NCBI GenBank assembly: GCA_002914845.1
Contig: JXTC01000091.1
Span: forward strand, 85,813 to 149,812
DNA length: 64,000 nucleotides
Direction of reading: 5' to 3'
Origin: Trema orientale
Lineage: Eukaryota; Streptophyta; Magnoliopsida; Rosales; Cannabaceae
Position 1 is the stretch's first letter, and each line of letters starts with the position of its first letter. Positions 47,565 to 60,500 of the stretch are shown in pieces. The notes beneath the pieces are model-generated. The model was given only the letters and a program-made list of their open reading frames with translations. It had not been told where the DNA came from and did not search any database. A program made the position numbers and the translations under genes.

Positions 47565-49685
47565 ATAGGCAAAATCCTCTGAAAGCAATATTACGTAGAT
47601 TGTCGGTTGCTGTTGAATGTTATTAATCACCTATTCTAGTACCTCTTTTTATGTACGGATAAAAGCATTCTTTTTTACCCTGCTGTGGTCAGTGAGATGT
47701 AGTGCTTGGGGCTATTTAAATTTGCATGTCAGCTTATTACTGTAAATTGTAATAGGATGGATACGTTCCTGGTTTCTCAAACTTCTACCACTATAGCTCT
47801 TTAGAACATGAACACGTATCCCTCAAGAGAATGATATCTTGATGGCAGTTTGTTTGCTATCTTGTCTTTGTAATTTATAAGAGGAATTTAAGTACTTCTC
47901 ATTATATTGATCTTAGAAGCTTATATTATGTTTTAGACTTGTGGGATGATCATAACATTGTTTATCAGCTAGACTTTTCAACCAAAAATTTTAAAGTAGT
48001 ACTTGTCTATTTTGACGTCAACTCTTGATTGATTGTGATATGACGTTTCCTGGTTTAAGTTATGGTCCATACATAGTAATTGATGTTACATTTATTGAAG
48101 TTTTGCTAGTGAATTGTATTTTGATTCTGACCCATCACTGTCACCAGCTATTTGTCACTTATTTTCAACTGTTTTGTTTTCCAATTTAAACCTTTCCTTG
48201 TGTAATTGAATCACTGAATATCAAGCATGTGAAATTTGTTAATTTATTAATCGAGGTGGCTGTACTATGTACATAATATTTTACTAGTATCTTGTTGTCA
48301 TACGTGACCTCATTGTATATTCGCCTATTCACGGGTTATTATTTTTTATCGTGCATAATATAGCAAAATTCAGCTTTGCGACATAGATCCAAGATAGGAA
48401 TATGATTTTATGGCTTAGAAATCATTAATACTATCATTAGTTATTAGATCTGTGGTTTTTTGTTAGAGATTATCGAAAAACAAATCAGATGATCCAGCCT
48501 AACGATTGGCACAAGAAGTATAGAGTGCGAGGTTATGAGCCAGAAGAACCAAGTAAAATATTGTCACCAAATAAATTAATTGTAGTACTACTAGCATTGT
48601 TAAAATGGGGCCAACCTGCTCAAAAAATTGATCCAAGAGTTGACCTGATGTGGCAGCTGGCTGTACGGGCCAACTGGCACTACTTTTCTGCAATTAAATA
48701 TCACTTTCCCTCGAAAGAGCAAGAGCAGGAAATATGAATTACATTAAGTGTGATATCTAATTAATGGCAAAACATCAATAGTCATGTTCCTTCTGCTGTC
48801 TTTAATTTATAGATGTAAAACATGTAATCTGTTTTCCTGATTTAACAGCCACGTCGATTGTCTTACTATTCTAATTGCGCTATTACCCATTTACGAACTG
48901 GATCTTTTTTCTTTATGTAGGCATGTGATAAGGGTTTATGTTGGAAAGTGTCACTCCTGAACGTCTTTATTAACTATATGGGGAGTACAATATCAGTATG
49001 TGACAATCCTTGATACTGATGTACGAACAAAATTCTGCCTAGCTCCATTATTGCTAGTGTGGCATTTTTTCACGTTTACAGGGAGCTTCTGCTCCGCAGG
49101 CTTGTGAAATGAACCTACTTCACCCACTTCTTGACGAGTGAAACGTTTGTATATTTTTAAATCTCACGTGTTTAGTTTAAGCTTTGCATTAACACAGACG
49201 AGGCACAATCTCCACCCCCCCCAAAAAAAAAAAAAAAAAACAAGAGAAGAGAAAAAACGCGAATTAGATTGCTGCTACTGTTGCCACCTACTCCTATATT
49301 TAAACTTGGTTTATTTAATTTCCATGTGATGCACTGACGTTAATTACGGAAGCGCTCATGATCCTATAGTAATCGAAATGTTATAATCTTGATGTCTATG
49401 TTTGCAAAATAAATTGACATGTTTAAATCCTAATTACATCGCAACCGATAAAACCAAGGATGCGATGTTATATCGTTTTCTTACCATCATGTACAAAGTA
49501 CAATACCGTCACAAAATTTTTTTACTTGATTCGGAAGGTTTTGTAGAAAGTGACAGAATCGTCTCAAAAGGTTAGAACCAAGTTTTTCGGTTAACTAAGA
49601 TGCGTAACTTCCACTAATATAATTGCTTTATATATATATATCCATCCATATATATTTGGAAGTTTATATTGGTAATTGTCAAACT
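47565..49685. other. ARF6 3' region and spacer before the SDR gene
   Basis: The ARF 3' untranslated region probably ends near 47880-47950 ('gtaatttataagagg'). No gene is recognised beyond it. An open stretch at 48489-48737 shows no family resemblance and includes the near-inverted pair 'ggggccaacctg' and 'cgggccaactgg'. A short poly-C/poly-A run lies at 49214-49240. A TATA-like (TA)n at 49629-49640 precedes the next gene. Confidence 0.45.
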
Positions 49686-49707
49686 AGAGAGAGAGAGAGA
49701 GAGAGAG
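49686..49707 (+). repeat. (GA)n microsatellite just before the SDR start codon
   Basis: Eleven GA units end 4 bp before the ATG at 49712, so they lie in the 5' untranslated region. A (CT)n run follows the exon 1 donor at about 49891-49918. Confidence 0.9.
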
Positions 49708-49711
49708 GTGG

Positions 49712-52700
49712 ATGGACTTAGAGAGAAGAACATGGTTGAGGGGCATATGGGAGACTTTGAAGGAAATCCTTTTGCAGAAGCTATTGACATATAATCTTCG
49801 TTCTTCCCCTCTTCTTCTACCGAACCACTTGGCTAGTCTCAATGTTATTGTCACAGGAGCCACCAGCGGTATCGGTCTCCACACTGCCAGGTTCTCTCTC
49901 TCTCTCTCTCTCTCTCTCTTTTCATATATTGCTTCATATTAGTTAATTACTTTGCACCAAAAATTTGAATTATTTTCATATATTGCTATTACCAATATTA
50001 GTTAATTACTTTGCACCAAAAATTTAAATTAGTTCTACTATTGTTGTATTCTTTAAGCAACTTTTCAGAAACGTCTATAACTGGGGAGATAAACACCTGA
50101 GACACAAAAACGGTTGGCCCAAAATGGCTGAAAACCATAGATAATTGGCATATTGTCATGTTTTCTTTTTTTTTTGTTTTTGTTATCCCTTCTTATTATT
50201 TAGAAGACAGCAAGACGGTTATTATCATTAGGACGCTGTATAATTGGCATATTTCATGAAAGTAGATGATCTCAATTCGAGAAAATCAACGAAAAAAGTT
50301 TATGGCCTTCCACACACACATACACATGTATAGAATTTCATGAAATGTCACCAAGTACAAATGGTTCAGATATGTTACAAAATTGGTCAAAATATAGCTA
50401 ATTAAACTCGTGCAAGTACTAGAATGTGTGAAATTTCAATTTGTCATCTTGTTTCTTTTTGGATTGTGTTAAAGCCATAATAATATCTTGTGGTCTTGAT
50501 TTTGATGCAAGCAGAGAGCTGGCCATGGCAGGTGCCCATGTTGTCATGGCTTGTAGGAATGTTAATGCTGCTAATGAAATTGCTCACCAATGGAGATCAG
50601 AAGTACATGAATATGGCAGAACCCTCAATGTGGAGGTAAATATTAAAAAGAAATAAATAATTGGTTCTTCTGAAATTCGGTTATTTCTTTTTTCTATTTT
50701 TTCAATTATTTATTTATTTTTTAATAAAGTAAGAGAGTGGATGGTTGCCCTGCTTCCTAAATGGACCTGTTCTGTTATGCATGTAGACTGCTTTAGTTCA
50801 GATTTAACCTTTTTTCATTTTGAGCACTTGTAATTAAATACGGTTAAAATCAATTAAGATTTCACTTCTGTTATTTATTTATTTATTGTTTATAAACAAC
50901 ACAAATATTCATACAGAAATTGTGAGGCATCTTGTGATCAAATTTAAATATAAAATCTCCAGAGCGCCATCACATACTAAAAGTATGGAATATTCAATAG
51001 TGGGGTCCTAATATTGCATCAGGAGTTCCTGTTATAAAGTACTTAACTACTAGCTATAGAAGCATGCAAGCAAACATAGACCTAATTGTCTCTTCAGACC
51101 TAAATAAAGCCAGAGTCGTGCAGTCTGTTTTTTCTAAGTTTATAGCATAAATAAATAAATAAATAAATAAGATAGCATAATTAACTAGCAAACAATATAG
51201 AGTATGATTGAGTATTTTAAAAATGGATGAGCTGAGTTGAGGAAAGAATTTGAAATGGCTATGTTTTGTTGACAAAGACATACATAACAATAATCATGGT
51301 GCAGGTGATGGAACTAGATTTGCTCTCTCTTAGCTCTGTCCGGCAATTTGCAATTGAGTGGGATCAACATTCAAAGCCTCTCCATATTCTAATCAATAAT
51401 GCCGGGATCTTACGTATGGGAGGTATATAAACAAATCATTTTTTTTTTTGGTCTTATTTTATTTTATTTTTAATTAAAAGAACTAGTAAAATTTCTTTTT
51501 CACAAAACCAAAAAGAATAAATACATAAAAATGAGCATAGAACTGTAAGAAAGACAGTCTCTTTTCCATTTGATCTGTTTAGTTTATGACATGTTACATA
51601 AGCAGAGAGACAACAATTTTCGAAGGACGGAATTGAGCAGCATTTTCAAGTTAACCATGTTGCCCCGGCTCTTCTCACGCTCTTGCTCCTACCTTCCATG
51701 CTCAAAGCCGCTACTTGGCGTGTTGTTAGTGTAAATTCTGTGGTAATTTTCCATTAAACTTCCACTATAACTTTGTATTCGACCGAAAATTATGAAAAAT
51801 GTCACCGTTAGTGCAACAATTCATTAGTATAATCACATAACAATACGAGACTCTTCCTTTTTTTTTTTGTTTTTTTTTTTTCTCAATTTCTCTCACTTTA
51901 TCCCTTCCAAAAAAAAAAAAATAAAATAAAATCTCACTTTATATGTTTTAAATTTTTTAAAAAAGTGGGGCTTAACTAATGACCACCACTTACTACAAAT
52001 GGAAGGAAAATGACACACACACACACTACCAAGGTTTGAACCCCTGACCCCTTCAAACACACACACACAACCCTCAAACCTTGGACCAACTGAGCTAACC
52101 CCAGTTGGCAAAAAGGAAATCTCACTTTATATGTACTCAAACATGGAGCAATATATTAGAGTTACCCCATAACAGTGAGTCCCCCAAATTACTCCTAGCT
52201 AGGTTCAAATCCCACCACCCACCTTATTATATGAAAAGTGAAAAACACTTATAATGTGGTGATATCTGATTATAGTAACTTGGGTAAAAATAGACTCGAC
52301 TAGATTAATTCGGGCTAAAATGTTTTCTAGGACTACTTTTCAAAATAATTTTTTATTTTTAAAGACAAATTAGAGTGAATGTCATTTATTTATACTTTGT
52401 TTTAATAAATGTCAAATTTTCTCTTTTTATAGCTTATATAGCAGTTTTAATATACAGATTGAGCATATTAGTTTTTATGGTACATTATATTTTATAGGAT
52501 AGTATCATTTTTATATTCTGTATTTTGACACTTTATCCAGTTTATACATTCTATTTTGGTTATTATCAATATTGACCCTTAGATTTAAAATCTGTTATAA
52601 ATTTATACACTAACACCAATTTCGAGTAGTTAATTTACTAAGTTACCGTTTACTAAATTAAAAATAAACAATATAAAAACTGATCCGAGAATAAGTTTAC

Positions 52701-54575
52701 TAAATCATATTGGTAACTGCTCTAAATTAGTATCTGGGAATAAATTTGTAACAGATTTCAAATCTAAAGGTTAATGTTGATGATAATCAAAACAGAAAGT
52801 ATAAACTAAATAAAGTATCAAATTATAGGGTATAAAAGTGATAATATCCTTATTTTATACCAGTCATTTCGCCCGCATTCTACAAATCAGGTCCGTTTAC
52901 ATCAGTTGAGTGTAACTTTAGACAAATTGGACGAAATTGGCCCAGACAACCCGACTTAGTTGGGCTGCATTTGATTGGCTTTGTTGGTGCAGTGAGAAAA
53001 TGATAAAGACTTACACTACCCTTTAAAGCTCAGGCCTGCGTGCCTACTCAGATTTGGATTCGGATTTGGATTTTAGGGGTAATTTTGGCCGAAACAACTT
53101 AACGTTTTTTTTTTGTTGGTTATTTATTTTTTTCGTTTTGGTTGATTTATTTAGGACATACAAATTTTATAATTAGTAGTCATAAGTTTTAGGATGATAG
53201 TCACAATTTTTATGACAATTCGACTACGAAATAAATCACCTTGAAAAGAGGTTCTAAAAATATCACTTTGACCTTAAAAAAACTCCTAGTTCCATCCATT
53301 GCCCAATCAAAGTGAATCTGGTGGGTTCAAGTTCTTTTTGCTTACTTGTCCAATTTTTGCACTATCAATTTTGTTTGTTTCAGCTCATTAATTTACTCCA
53401 TTTTTCATATTTGTGAGAATAGGCGCATCATTGGGGAGTGGTGGAATCAAAATCTTGGAACAGCAGGATTGAAGAACATAAATTTAGTGGAACAAAGGCC
53501 TATGGATCGAGCAAACTTGTGCATGTACGTAGGTTTAATAATCGAATATTCCTAGTCCGTTCATTGATCAATAATATAAGACTTTTGCCATAAATTGTGT
53601 TGAGTTTATTATAGTCTTTTAACTTTTGGTGAGCAATTAATGCAGCTCATGTTTACCAAGGCACTAGCCAGAAATCTTTTTGAACAAGGTTGTATCTCCG
53701 TTCAGTGCATTGCCGTTCATCCAGGGATTGTCACCTCAAATTTGGTATGTTACTATAATCAACACGTTGCACTGAACAAACTTGGTATATATATATATAT
53801 ATATATATGGGTTTAGTTTAAATGGTGACAACAATATTTACCTATGAATGGTTACAATGGTTTAAGCTTTTAGATCTAATATTCTACGGTGGTGATTAGT
53901 TTAGTGGTTGGTCAAAAAAATTTGATGCTATTTATTACCATCAAAAAAATTTAATGCTATCACTACTTTTTTAGTATCCATTCATGGTCATAAAAAAATT
54001 GTAACCATTGAGAAGTCCTCCATATATATCATTTTTCTTGCATTTATTAGTGATTTTATTATAGTGATCTGAATTATTATTATTATTATTATTATTATTC
54101 AAATTAGGTTCCAGGCGTCAAGAAAAAGGCATTTTGGATGCTTGACCCATCTGAAGGTATATTTTGGCTTCTCTGTGGTCTAAATATATAATCACTATTG
54201 TCTAGTATTGTTTCTTTATATATGTACATATATGTGAGGATAAATAGATATAATGTCAGAATATATTCAATTTAGGACTTAGCGTGAGGATATAAAAATC
54301 GTTGGCAAAAATTACTAATTTATCACAATAAGATACTAATTTCAAGTATGGTTTCTCTTCAAAATTTTGAAGGGGCAAGAAGTGTTCTATATTGCGCTAC
54401 AAGTGACGGCGTGGTAGATAGCTTGGATAAGGGTTTTGCCTATTACTCCAGCAACTGTAAACCAGCGAAAGTGTCACCCTTAGCAGATAAAATGGAGGTT
54501 TGTTTGGAGATATGGGAAGAGACATTGAACATTTTAGGTTTAGACGTTTATTATCTCTCCCACATCAAAAGTTGA
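49712..54575 (+). CDS. FEY-like short-chain dehydrogenase/reductase, 8 exons
   Basis: NAD(P)-dependent oxidoreductase of the classical SDR fold; closest remembered relative is Arabidopsis FEY (FOREVER YOUNG), needed for normal leaf initiation. Substrate unknown. Exons: 49712-49890, 50515-50635, 51305-51422, 51603-51742, 53423-53524, 53646-53744, 54108-54156, 54373-54575. All are GT-AG with matching phases, giving 336 residues. Cofactor motif TGATSGIG at 48-55; NNAG at 131-134; the family-typical EQHFQVNHVAPALL; catalytic Ser in SVNSV near 185; catalytic Tyr213 and Lys217 in YGSSK; and HPGIVTSNL after it. The N-terminus (MDLERRTWLRG) is shorter than in FEY. The exon 4 acceptor is a NAGNAG pair (51602 or 51605), giving one residue more or less. 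Intron 4 hosts a SINE and a MITE. The gene looks intact. Confidence 0.9.
51947..52116 (-). mobile_element. tRNA-derived SINE in SDR intron 4
   Basis: On the minus strand it starts with an A-box-like 'ggttagctcagttggtcc', then a (GT)n stretch, a B-box-like 'ggggttcaaacc', a second (GT)n stretch and a short A/T-rich tail. It is flanked by a perfect 18-bp target-site duplication, aaatctcactttatatgt (51929-51946 and 52117-52134). It lies antisense to the host gene. The same family occurs at 20091-20318. Confidence 0.92.
52494..52851. mobile_element. Palindromic MITE in SDR intron 4
   Basis: The left half ('aggatagtatcatttttata', then 'tgacactttatccagtttat') is the near-complement of the right half ('ataaactaaataaagtatca', then 'aaaagtgataatatcct'). 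About 358 bp with an AT-rich centre and no ORF. The target duplication is unclear. Confidence 0.75.
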
Positions 54576-55070
54576 ACGTCCCAAATTTGATGTTACAACA
54601 AGTATTGATATAATGTAATGCATCTAAAATCTCTTGTATAAGGGTAAAGGAATTAGTAGTATAATATCATATTCTTGTACCAATAAATTTGTTCTTTTAA
54701 CCAAGCAAGCAAATTAATTCTTCAACATTATTATTACGTTTTAACTCTTCAACCAAAGCAAATTAAAGTAATCAAATACTACAGTATAAGGGCATGTTTA
54801 ACAATCTGTATTGGAATGATAAAAAGAAAACATTTGGAGATTAATAAAAGCGATTAAAAAAAAAAAAGAGTCGGTTTCATCCCAATTTAATCAATTTCGT
54901 AAACCAATCTTCAAAGTTCATGTCCCAAATATTTTTGAAGTAAACAAATGAAAAAAAAAAAATACTTTCCTTATTGTTATTTCGTTTATAGCCCATTACA
55001 AATTGGTAAACATAGCTAAATAATTTTTAACTCTTCAAACGATCGAAAAAAATAAATTCATACTAAATAG
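54576..55070. other. SDR 3' region and spacer
   Basis: Likely SDR poly(A) signal-like 'aataaatttg' at about 54682. Otherwise A-rich sequence without genes. Confidence 0.4.
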
Positions 55071-55384
55071 CACCGACTGGGGTGGCCTAGCGGTAAGGAG
55101 TACTGTGGATGGATTCGTGGTCAAAGATTTAAGCAGCGGGTGGCTTTTTTGGGAGTCTTAAATATGAAGATTTATTTCCTACTAACTTACTGCTTGATGT
55201 AGAGTGTCCGATACCATACCCGTATGTATCTTTACCCCTAGCAACATTTGGTGGGGCTGGGGTGACGAACTTCTCGATTGAGGGGTAAGACTGGTTCTTA
55301 GAGTCTGCAGCGAACGTTCTTGTTAGCACCTAGGAGGCCCTTATAGTCAACGCCCAAGGAAATACGCAACACATCGGTCACTCC
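55071..55384 (+). mobile_element. Candidate SINE with tRNA-like head
   Basis: 'ggggtggcctagcggtaagg' (A-box-like, 55079-55098) and 'gtggtcaaagatttaagc' (degenerate B box, about 55117-55134) lie at the usual spacing of plant SINE promoters. A 7-bp 'ctaaata' occurs on both sides (about 55064 and 55384) as a weak candidate target duplication. The body has no protein motif. The limits are uncertain. Confidence 0.45.
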
Positions 55385-55867
55385 TAAATAATTTACTGCA
55401 TGCTTATTCTAATTTGTGGGTTGATTTTATATATTATTTAATTTATTGCTTTGTAATATTAGACAATACGAGAAAAAGATCGAGTACTCTCTGTTTATTT
55501 TATTTTACTGCTTTGATTTGAGGGTACGAGGAAGGAGTACTCCCTTATAAAGTGATCACTATATAGTTCCTTCTTCTTTTTTCCCTTTTTTAAGAAATCT
55601 ATGACGGTTTTTCGGTTAAACTATGCTGATAAATTATACATTATATTAACACGCAAATCTCCAATTAGCTTCTTTTTCCTTTTTCCCTTTTTATTTTCTC
55701 CGAAAAGAAAAAGACATACGCGGTGTATATTGAACACCATAAGAAGGCAACTTATCTGCGTTCATCATCTTTGCTATTTATTTATCATTGCCTGTTTTCC
55801 TCGGTAGATATATTCCTTTCCTTTCATCAAACTTTTTAAGTAATAAGCTACTAAAGATCGGATAAGA

Positions 55868-56622
55868 ATGGAAGCATATGAGCAGTATTATTATTTCACG
55901 CTAGTGTTCATCATTATAACAAGAACCACACTACCCTCATCAATTGCGCAACCTGGTTGTCAATTGTGTCACAGTGCGGGGATGTGTGCATCACTTTCCC
56001 TTTCAGAATCGGATCGGATTGTTCTCTTGACAGATGGTTCGAACTCGTCTGTAAAAACTCCACTTCTCTTAATAGTTCGCTTTTCCTCAAACATACCCAG
56101 ATCGAGTTTCTTGATACTTCTTTTGACAATGAAGGGGTCCACGGTGAACCCCGTGGATTCAGGACAAAAGTCCAATTAATTTCTTCAATTGCCCAAACAA
56201 GCAAATCCGAAAAGTAGTAAATTTATCGTGCACCCCTTCCACTATTTGAGTTCCAACCAATTCATTGCGGTGAGTTGCGATGTCCCTGCCAAGATGGAAA
56301 CAAGTTCAGGTAATGTATTCTCCCAGATTGGCTGCACCTCTATCTGCTCATCAAATGATATCATAATATTAGTAACATCGCGTTAAATACGCTCGTGTAC
56401 GTCTCCAAGGCATAGAGAGCTGCCAGATCTAAATGTCTTCGGATTTCTATAACTTCAAAAATTTCGTTTGATGAGAGTACCAGTATTGATTCTCATGAAT
56501 TCAAATTCTGCTTTCTTGAGAGATCCGTTGTACACTTGGTACAACTCAACGAATTTTATGAAAGAATTATATAACATGGACTACGTTCCAGTAATCCTAG
56601 CTGGTCAGTGAACCATACACAT
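55868..56622 (+). pseudogene. Wall-associated-kinase-type ectodomain pseudogene
   Basis: Begins with a plausible signal peptide (MEAYEQYYYF...TRTTLPSSIAQPGC). It then continues one frame over with the galacturonan-binding GUB_WAK pattern: QCGDVCITFPFRIGSDC, RWFELVCKN and so on. A third frame gives NQFIAVSCDVPAKM and FSQIGCTSIC. Further frames give DSHEFKFCF and MKELYNMDYVPVIL. WAK-like proteins are plasma-membrane receptors that bind pectin outside the cell. Here at least three frame changes, plus stops (for example the TAG ending the second frame at 56217 and the TAA at 56385), disable it. No EGF, transmembrane or kinase part follows, so it is both truncated and decayed. Confidence 0.85.
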
Positions 56623-58119
56623 ATTTGGATATATTTAAAACAAATTTGAGGAGGGAGAAGTGGAAGAAAGGAGAGGGGTAGGAAGATTATTGGATGGATT
56701 TGAGGTACGATGGTTGTTTGGTAGAAGGGATTTTAGGAGGGAAGATACTAGATAAGGGATTTCAAATCCTCAATTTAGCCAATTTTCAATTAGAGAAATT
56801 TTGGGTAAAAGATACCCACTCAAGTGGTAGAGTAGTTATTCTAATTATAATTTTTCTCTTTTTTCCGCCTCTCCCTCTTACCAAACAATGGAGAGGATTT
56901 TGGCATTCTTTCCTCTTTCTCATACCAAATACAATTAGAGAAGAGTGTTCTCATTCCTCTCTCACTTCTCTTCCTTAGATAATATAGGTCTTTTTCCTTC
57001 CTAATTCCTATCATCCTTCCCTTCTACCAAAAATAGCCTAAGTACTCTAAGTAAGCATTTACTGTTATCCCATCCAAATAGTTATGACTATCACATGGGG
57101 TCCTCTACTACAATCACCAACTGTATGTTACGTTCACTGATTGGTAATTTTTTCTGCTATCCTAGATTTCAAGAAAATTCCTAGATGTGTGTCAAGGTAA
57201 ACCTCTGACTCATTAGTCTCAGTTAATTTAACTACTTAACCTACTTATAATGAGATTACGAGATCGCCGATGAAGTTCTTTTGGTAAATTAAAAGAAAAT
57301 GTCAATTATTTCATGCTAGCACAAGTCATTTACGAAAAAAACAAACAATAATATACCGGTTAATTACACGTGTAGAAGATAATTGACGATTTATATGAAT
57401 GGTATGCAAATGAAATATTCCATTAATTTATGCCACTTTTACGCGGAATGGTTTATACAGATATGTCTATTATTACTAAATTAGACGTGCCAATCGCAAT
57501 GGTGGCATTAGTTTGAGCATTCGCGTACTCGTTTGAAAATTGACCCTCCAAAGTGAGCGAAATTAAACTCCGATTCACCAACCGAGTGTCCAATTGACTG
57601 ATGGGAGCTACCTCAAGTACTAATAGCTAGATCTCGTTACTCGATAGAGGTAGTGACTCGATTACATGACTTCAAATTAATTTTCATTATTTACTCATTT
57701 TGATCAAATATAGAACTTGATGTATTGAATTGGAAAATGTGTTTATAAATTATTTTGATATATATGATTGATATTAAACTGTGTGGGAGGTACGTCATAC
57801 TGATTAGCGTATCCTGTATATATATTGTTTTTATAATGTTTTATTCAGGAACTGTAAGTTAAAATTTACGAAAAATATGATAAAATAAAAAATGAGCGGA
57901 ACCATAAAAAATAAAAATTTATCCCAGACTTAGTTTCACATAAAAACGGTTTCGAATCTTTGTTATGGTCTAAATGCATACAGATATTGTACCTCAACTA
58001 GAGAATCTTTCTTCTTAAGTACCAAGCTTGAAACTGCAGAGACTTGTGGGCACCTGGATTTTGATCAATCTTTAAGTGAGAATCCAAGAACTCCAATGGC
58101 CTCCAACGGTGGCTCCACG

Positions 58120-58157
<38 letters not shown>

Positions 58158-59025
58158 CTCTCAGTTTTCTACGTGCAACCACCAAAAAAATGTTTCAGTC
58201 AATAAAAAAGTTGAACTCACATACAAATAACAGGGCAGGAGGGGATGGGGGTGGGGGGGAGAGAATAGCCTTTTATAGACTCCTCCCCTAAGGGAGCATT
58301 CGGGCAGCCCTAGTGCATGGGCTGGCCAAAAATACTCAATGCCCTAAGGGGCATTGTAGTTGGCTCTAAAAGCTCACTAACTTTTCAGCCTTTTCCTCTT
58401 TTATCTTTAGCTACCTAGAAGACATTTTGAGTACAATTGTTTTAATCTCATACAACTCAAAATGGTGTAAGTTGGGAACCCAAATGAACCTATTTAATTC
58501 AAGCTCTAGTAAACAAAGTGTCAGTTCTAATTAACTCTTAATACAAGTGAGCTTATACTATTAGTTGTGAACTTATTCTATTAAAGGTTTAAATTGCACT
58601 CTTGAATTAAAAAAATATCACAAGATACTTTATAATTAAAATTATATCTATTATATAATTAACATTTGTATGTATATCCCCACATGAATACAGATAATTG
58701 GAGGTAGGTAAAATAAACATTTTGCCCCTCTAATTATATATTTCATTTCTTTGATACAAGACTATGTCCAATGGAGGACGAGACTTACAAAAAGTCTTTA
58801 ATTAATAAAATAACTAATTTTATTATTACTTAGCCAAGGATTAAATCATCCAAGCTCATATAGCTTCTCAAGATGGTATTCACTTCTCCATATAACAGAA
58901 TTGTAGTTTCTAAATCTATAAACATATATTTCTAATGCCAATAATGGTGAATTACCAAAATGCTAGGGTCCAAATTGTCAATCTGTATCTTTTAATATCT
59001 CAAAAAGTACCAATTATGAACACGA
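56623..59025. other. Intergenic DNA with an inverted-repeat element and a (CT)n tract
   Basis: Between about 56700 and 57045, 'tttggtagaagggattttag' and the near-complementary 'ccttcccttctaccaaaaat' form the ends of a purine-rich/pyrimidine-rich imperfect palindrome, probably a MITE. A (CT)n run lies at 58122-58154. Nothing else is recognised. Confidence 0.4.
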
Positions 59026-59930
59026 CACTACTAAAAAAAGGATGAACGACGTCACTTGAACTACGTCATTTTTCAAAGAAAGTGACGTGATTGAACTCTC
59101 ACGCCAGTCGTTTAGAAGCGATGTGATTGTAGGTTCTACCGCATCGCTTATGTAACGAACAACCTGGTTAGGCCACGTATCACGTCACTTCTGCAGAAAG
59201 CGATATAGTATATTATTTTATTTAATACCACGTTGCTTTCTGCAAAAGCGATGTAGTTAGGCCACATATCACGTCGCTTCTGCAGAAAGTGACATGGTAT
59301 ATTATTTTATTTAATACCGCATCATTTTCTGTAAAAGCGACGTATGGGGCTTATACTAGCCACTTTATCAAATCCATACCCACAAGAAATACTCTATCAT
59401 GACTGTTCATTCAAAACCATCAACTCCACTAAATTGTCCCCCAACCCCAATTAGAACAAACCCTAAATTTTCAATACCTTCTAATTCAAACTCTACCCAT
59501 TTCGAATTTCAGGTACTTCTCTCTCTTATTTCAGTTTCTTCAATTTTTAGGTCTCTGAAAATTTATATAATAGTCTTTTTTGATCTTTTAAGTGCAGATT
59601 CTTGAGGTTTCCAACCATCATCGACAATACTGGGACGCGAAAAGGGAGGCAAGAAAGGAGCAAAGTGACACTGTAAGAGTTTGGACAATGGATCACAAAG
59701 TCGGTAATTTAGTGTTTGGCTCGTAGAGGTGGTATGAAGCACCCGTATTATTAGTCTGATCTACAAAAAGACTCGTGGGGTGGTTAAGATTTTTTAAAAT
59801 ACTATAACCTACACTGGCCGAGCACACGGAGGGAGGAAGACGACATATACCATGTCGCTTCTTGGAGGAGTGACATGGTAAACTGGGTTTCTTACTGGGC
59901 TTATAAGCTCACCCCATTATTTCTTGTACG
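59026..59930 (+). mobile_element. CACTA-type non-autonomous element, left end and subterminal repeats
   Basis: Starts CACTACTAAAAAAAGG and continues with many short inverted and direct subterminal motifs around 'acgtcacttc', 'gcgatgtagt' and 'ctgcagaaagcgac' (59044-59350). One unit of about 118 bp ('taggccacgtatcacgtc' to 'aataccacgttgctttctg') is repeated at 59168 and 59251. Similar motifs ('ccatgtcgcttcttggagg') recur at 59848-59885, as expected near the other end. A clean right terminus was not seen; 'ttttagtagt' at 59961-59970 is a possible worn end. The middle (59399-59610) reads Pro/Asn-rich and may be captured gene sequence. No transposase. Confidence 0.65.
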
Positions 59931-60500
59931 AAATAATTTCCGCAAGTGCACGATGTCAAGTTTTAGTAGTATAATAGAGAGTAAGGATGTTGTACCCATG
60001 GGCATTGAAACTAATTTTTACTGAGCACTGTAGTTAAAATAATCCTAATTTTATCTAGAAAATCGAATAATAAAAATAAAATGTTAAACTAGAAAAAAAC
60101 CAAAGAAAATAAAACTAAGATTCGCATCAGAGAAGACAATTAATATGTAAAAACTCTAGAGGTTTGATTTCACCTAGTTGTCCATTATATTCTTTTTATC
60201 ATGCCAATTTATTATTGATCAATCTCTTAGTTCATAAGCCAAGAATCTCAAACTATTCAACTCCCTCTCCCGAGTGCCAAGTCAAAATTATTCCTAATAT
60301 TCGATTTTAATATCCCTATAAAAATCTAGATAATAAGAATTTATTAAGTAATGTGATACTTTTTAATTGACTTCAAAGAAATTATAGGCCTCCTGAACTC
60401 TATAAAATCCTAGGTTGTATTATCTAATGGTCACATCTAAAATTCCCTCTCCTGAGTGCCAAATTTTAAATACCAAATCAATTAATTGGTGATCAAGCAA
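59931..60500. repeat. Unclassified dispersed plant repeat
   Basis: Starts near 'tttccgcaagtgcacgatg' and continues with '...gtacccatgggcattg'. It then carries 'ccctctcccgagtgccaa' at 60263 and 'ccctctcctgagtgccaa' at 60444. I associate this succession with a repeat family seen in many plant genomes but cannot name its class. The right limit is unknown. Confidence 0.35.

Noticed and set aside
48489-48737. 82-codon open frame between ARF6 and the SDR gene
   Set aside because: No family motif, no promoter or splice context; the length is within chance for this region.
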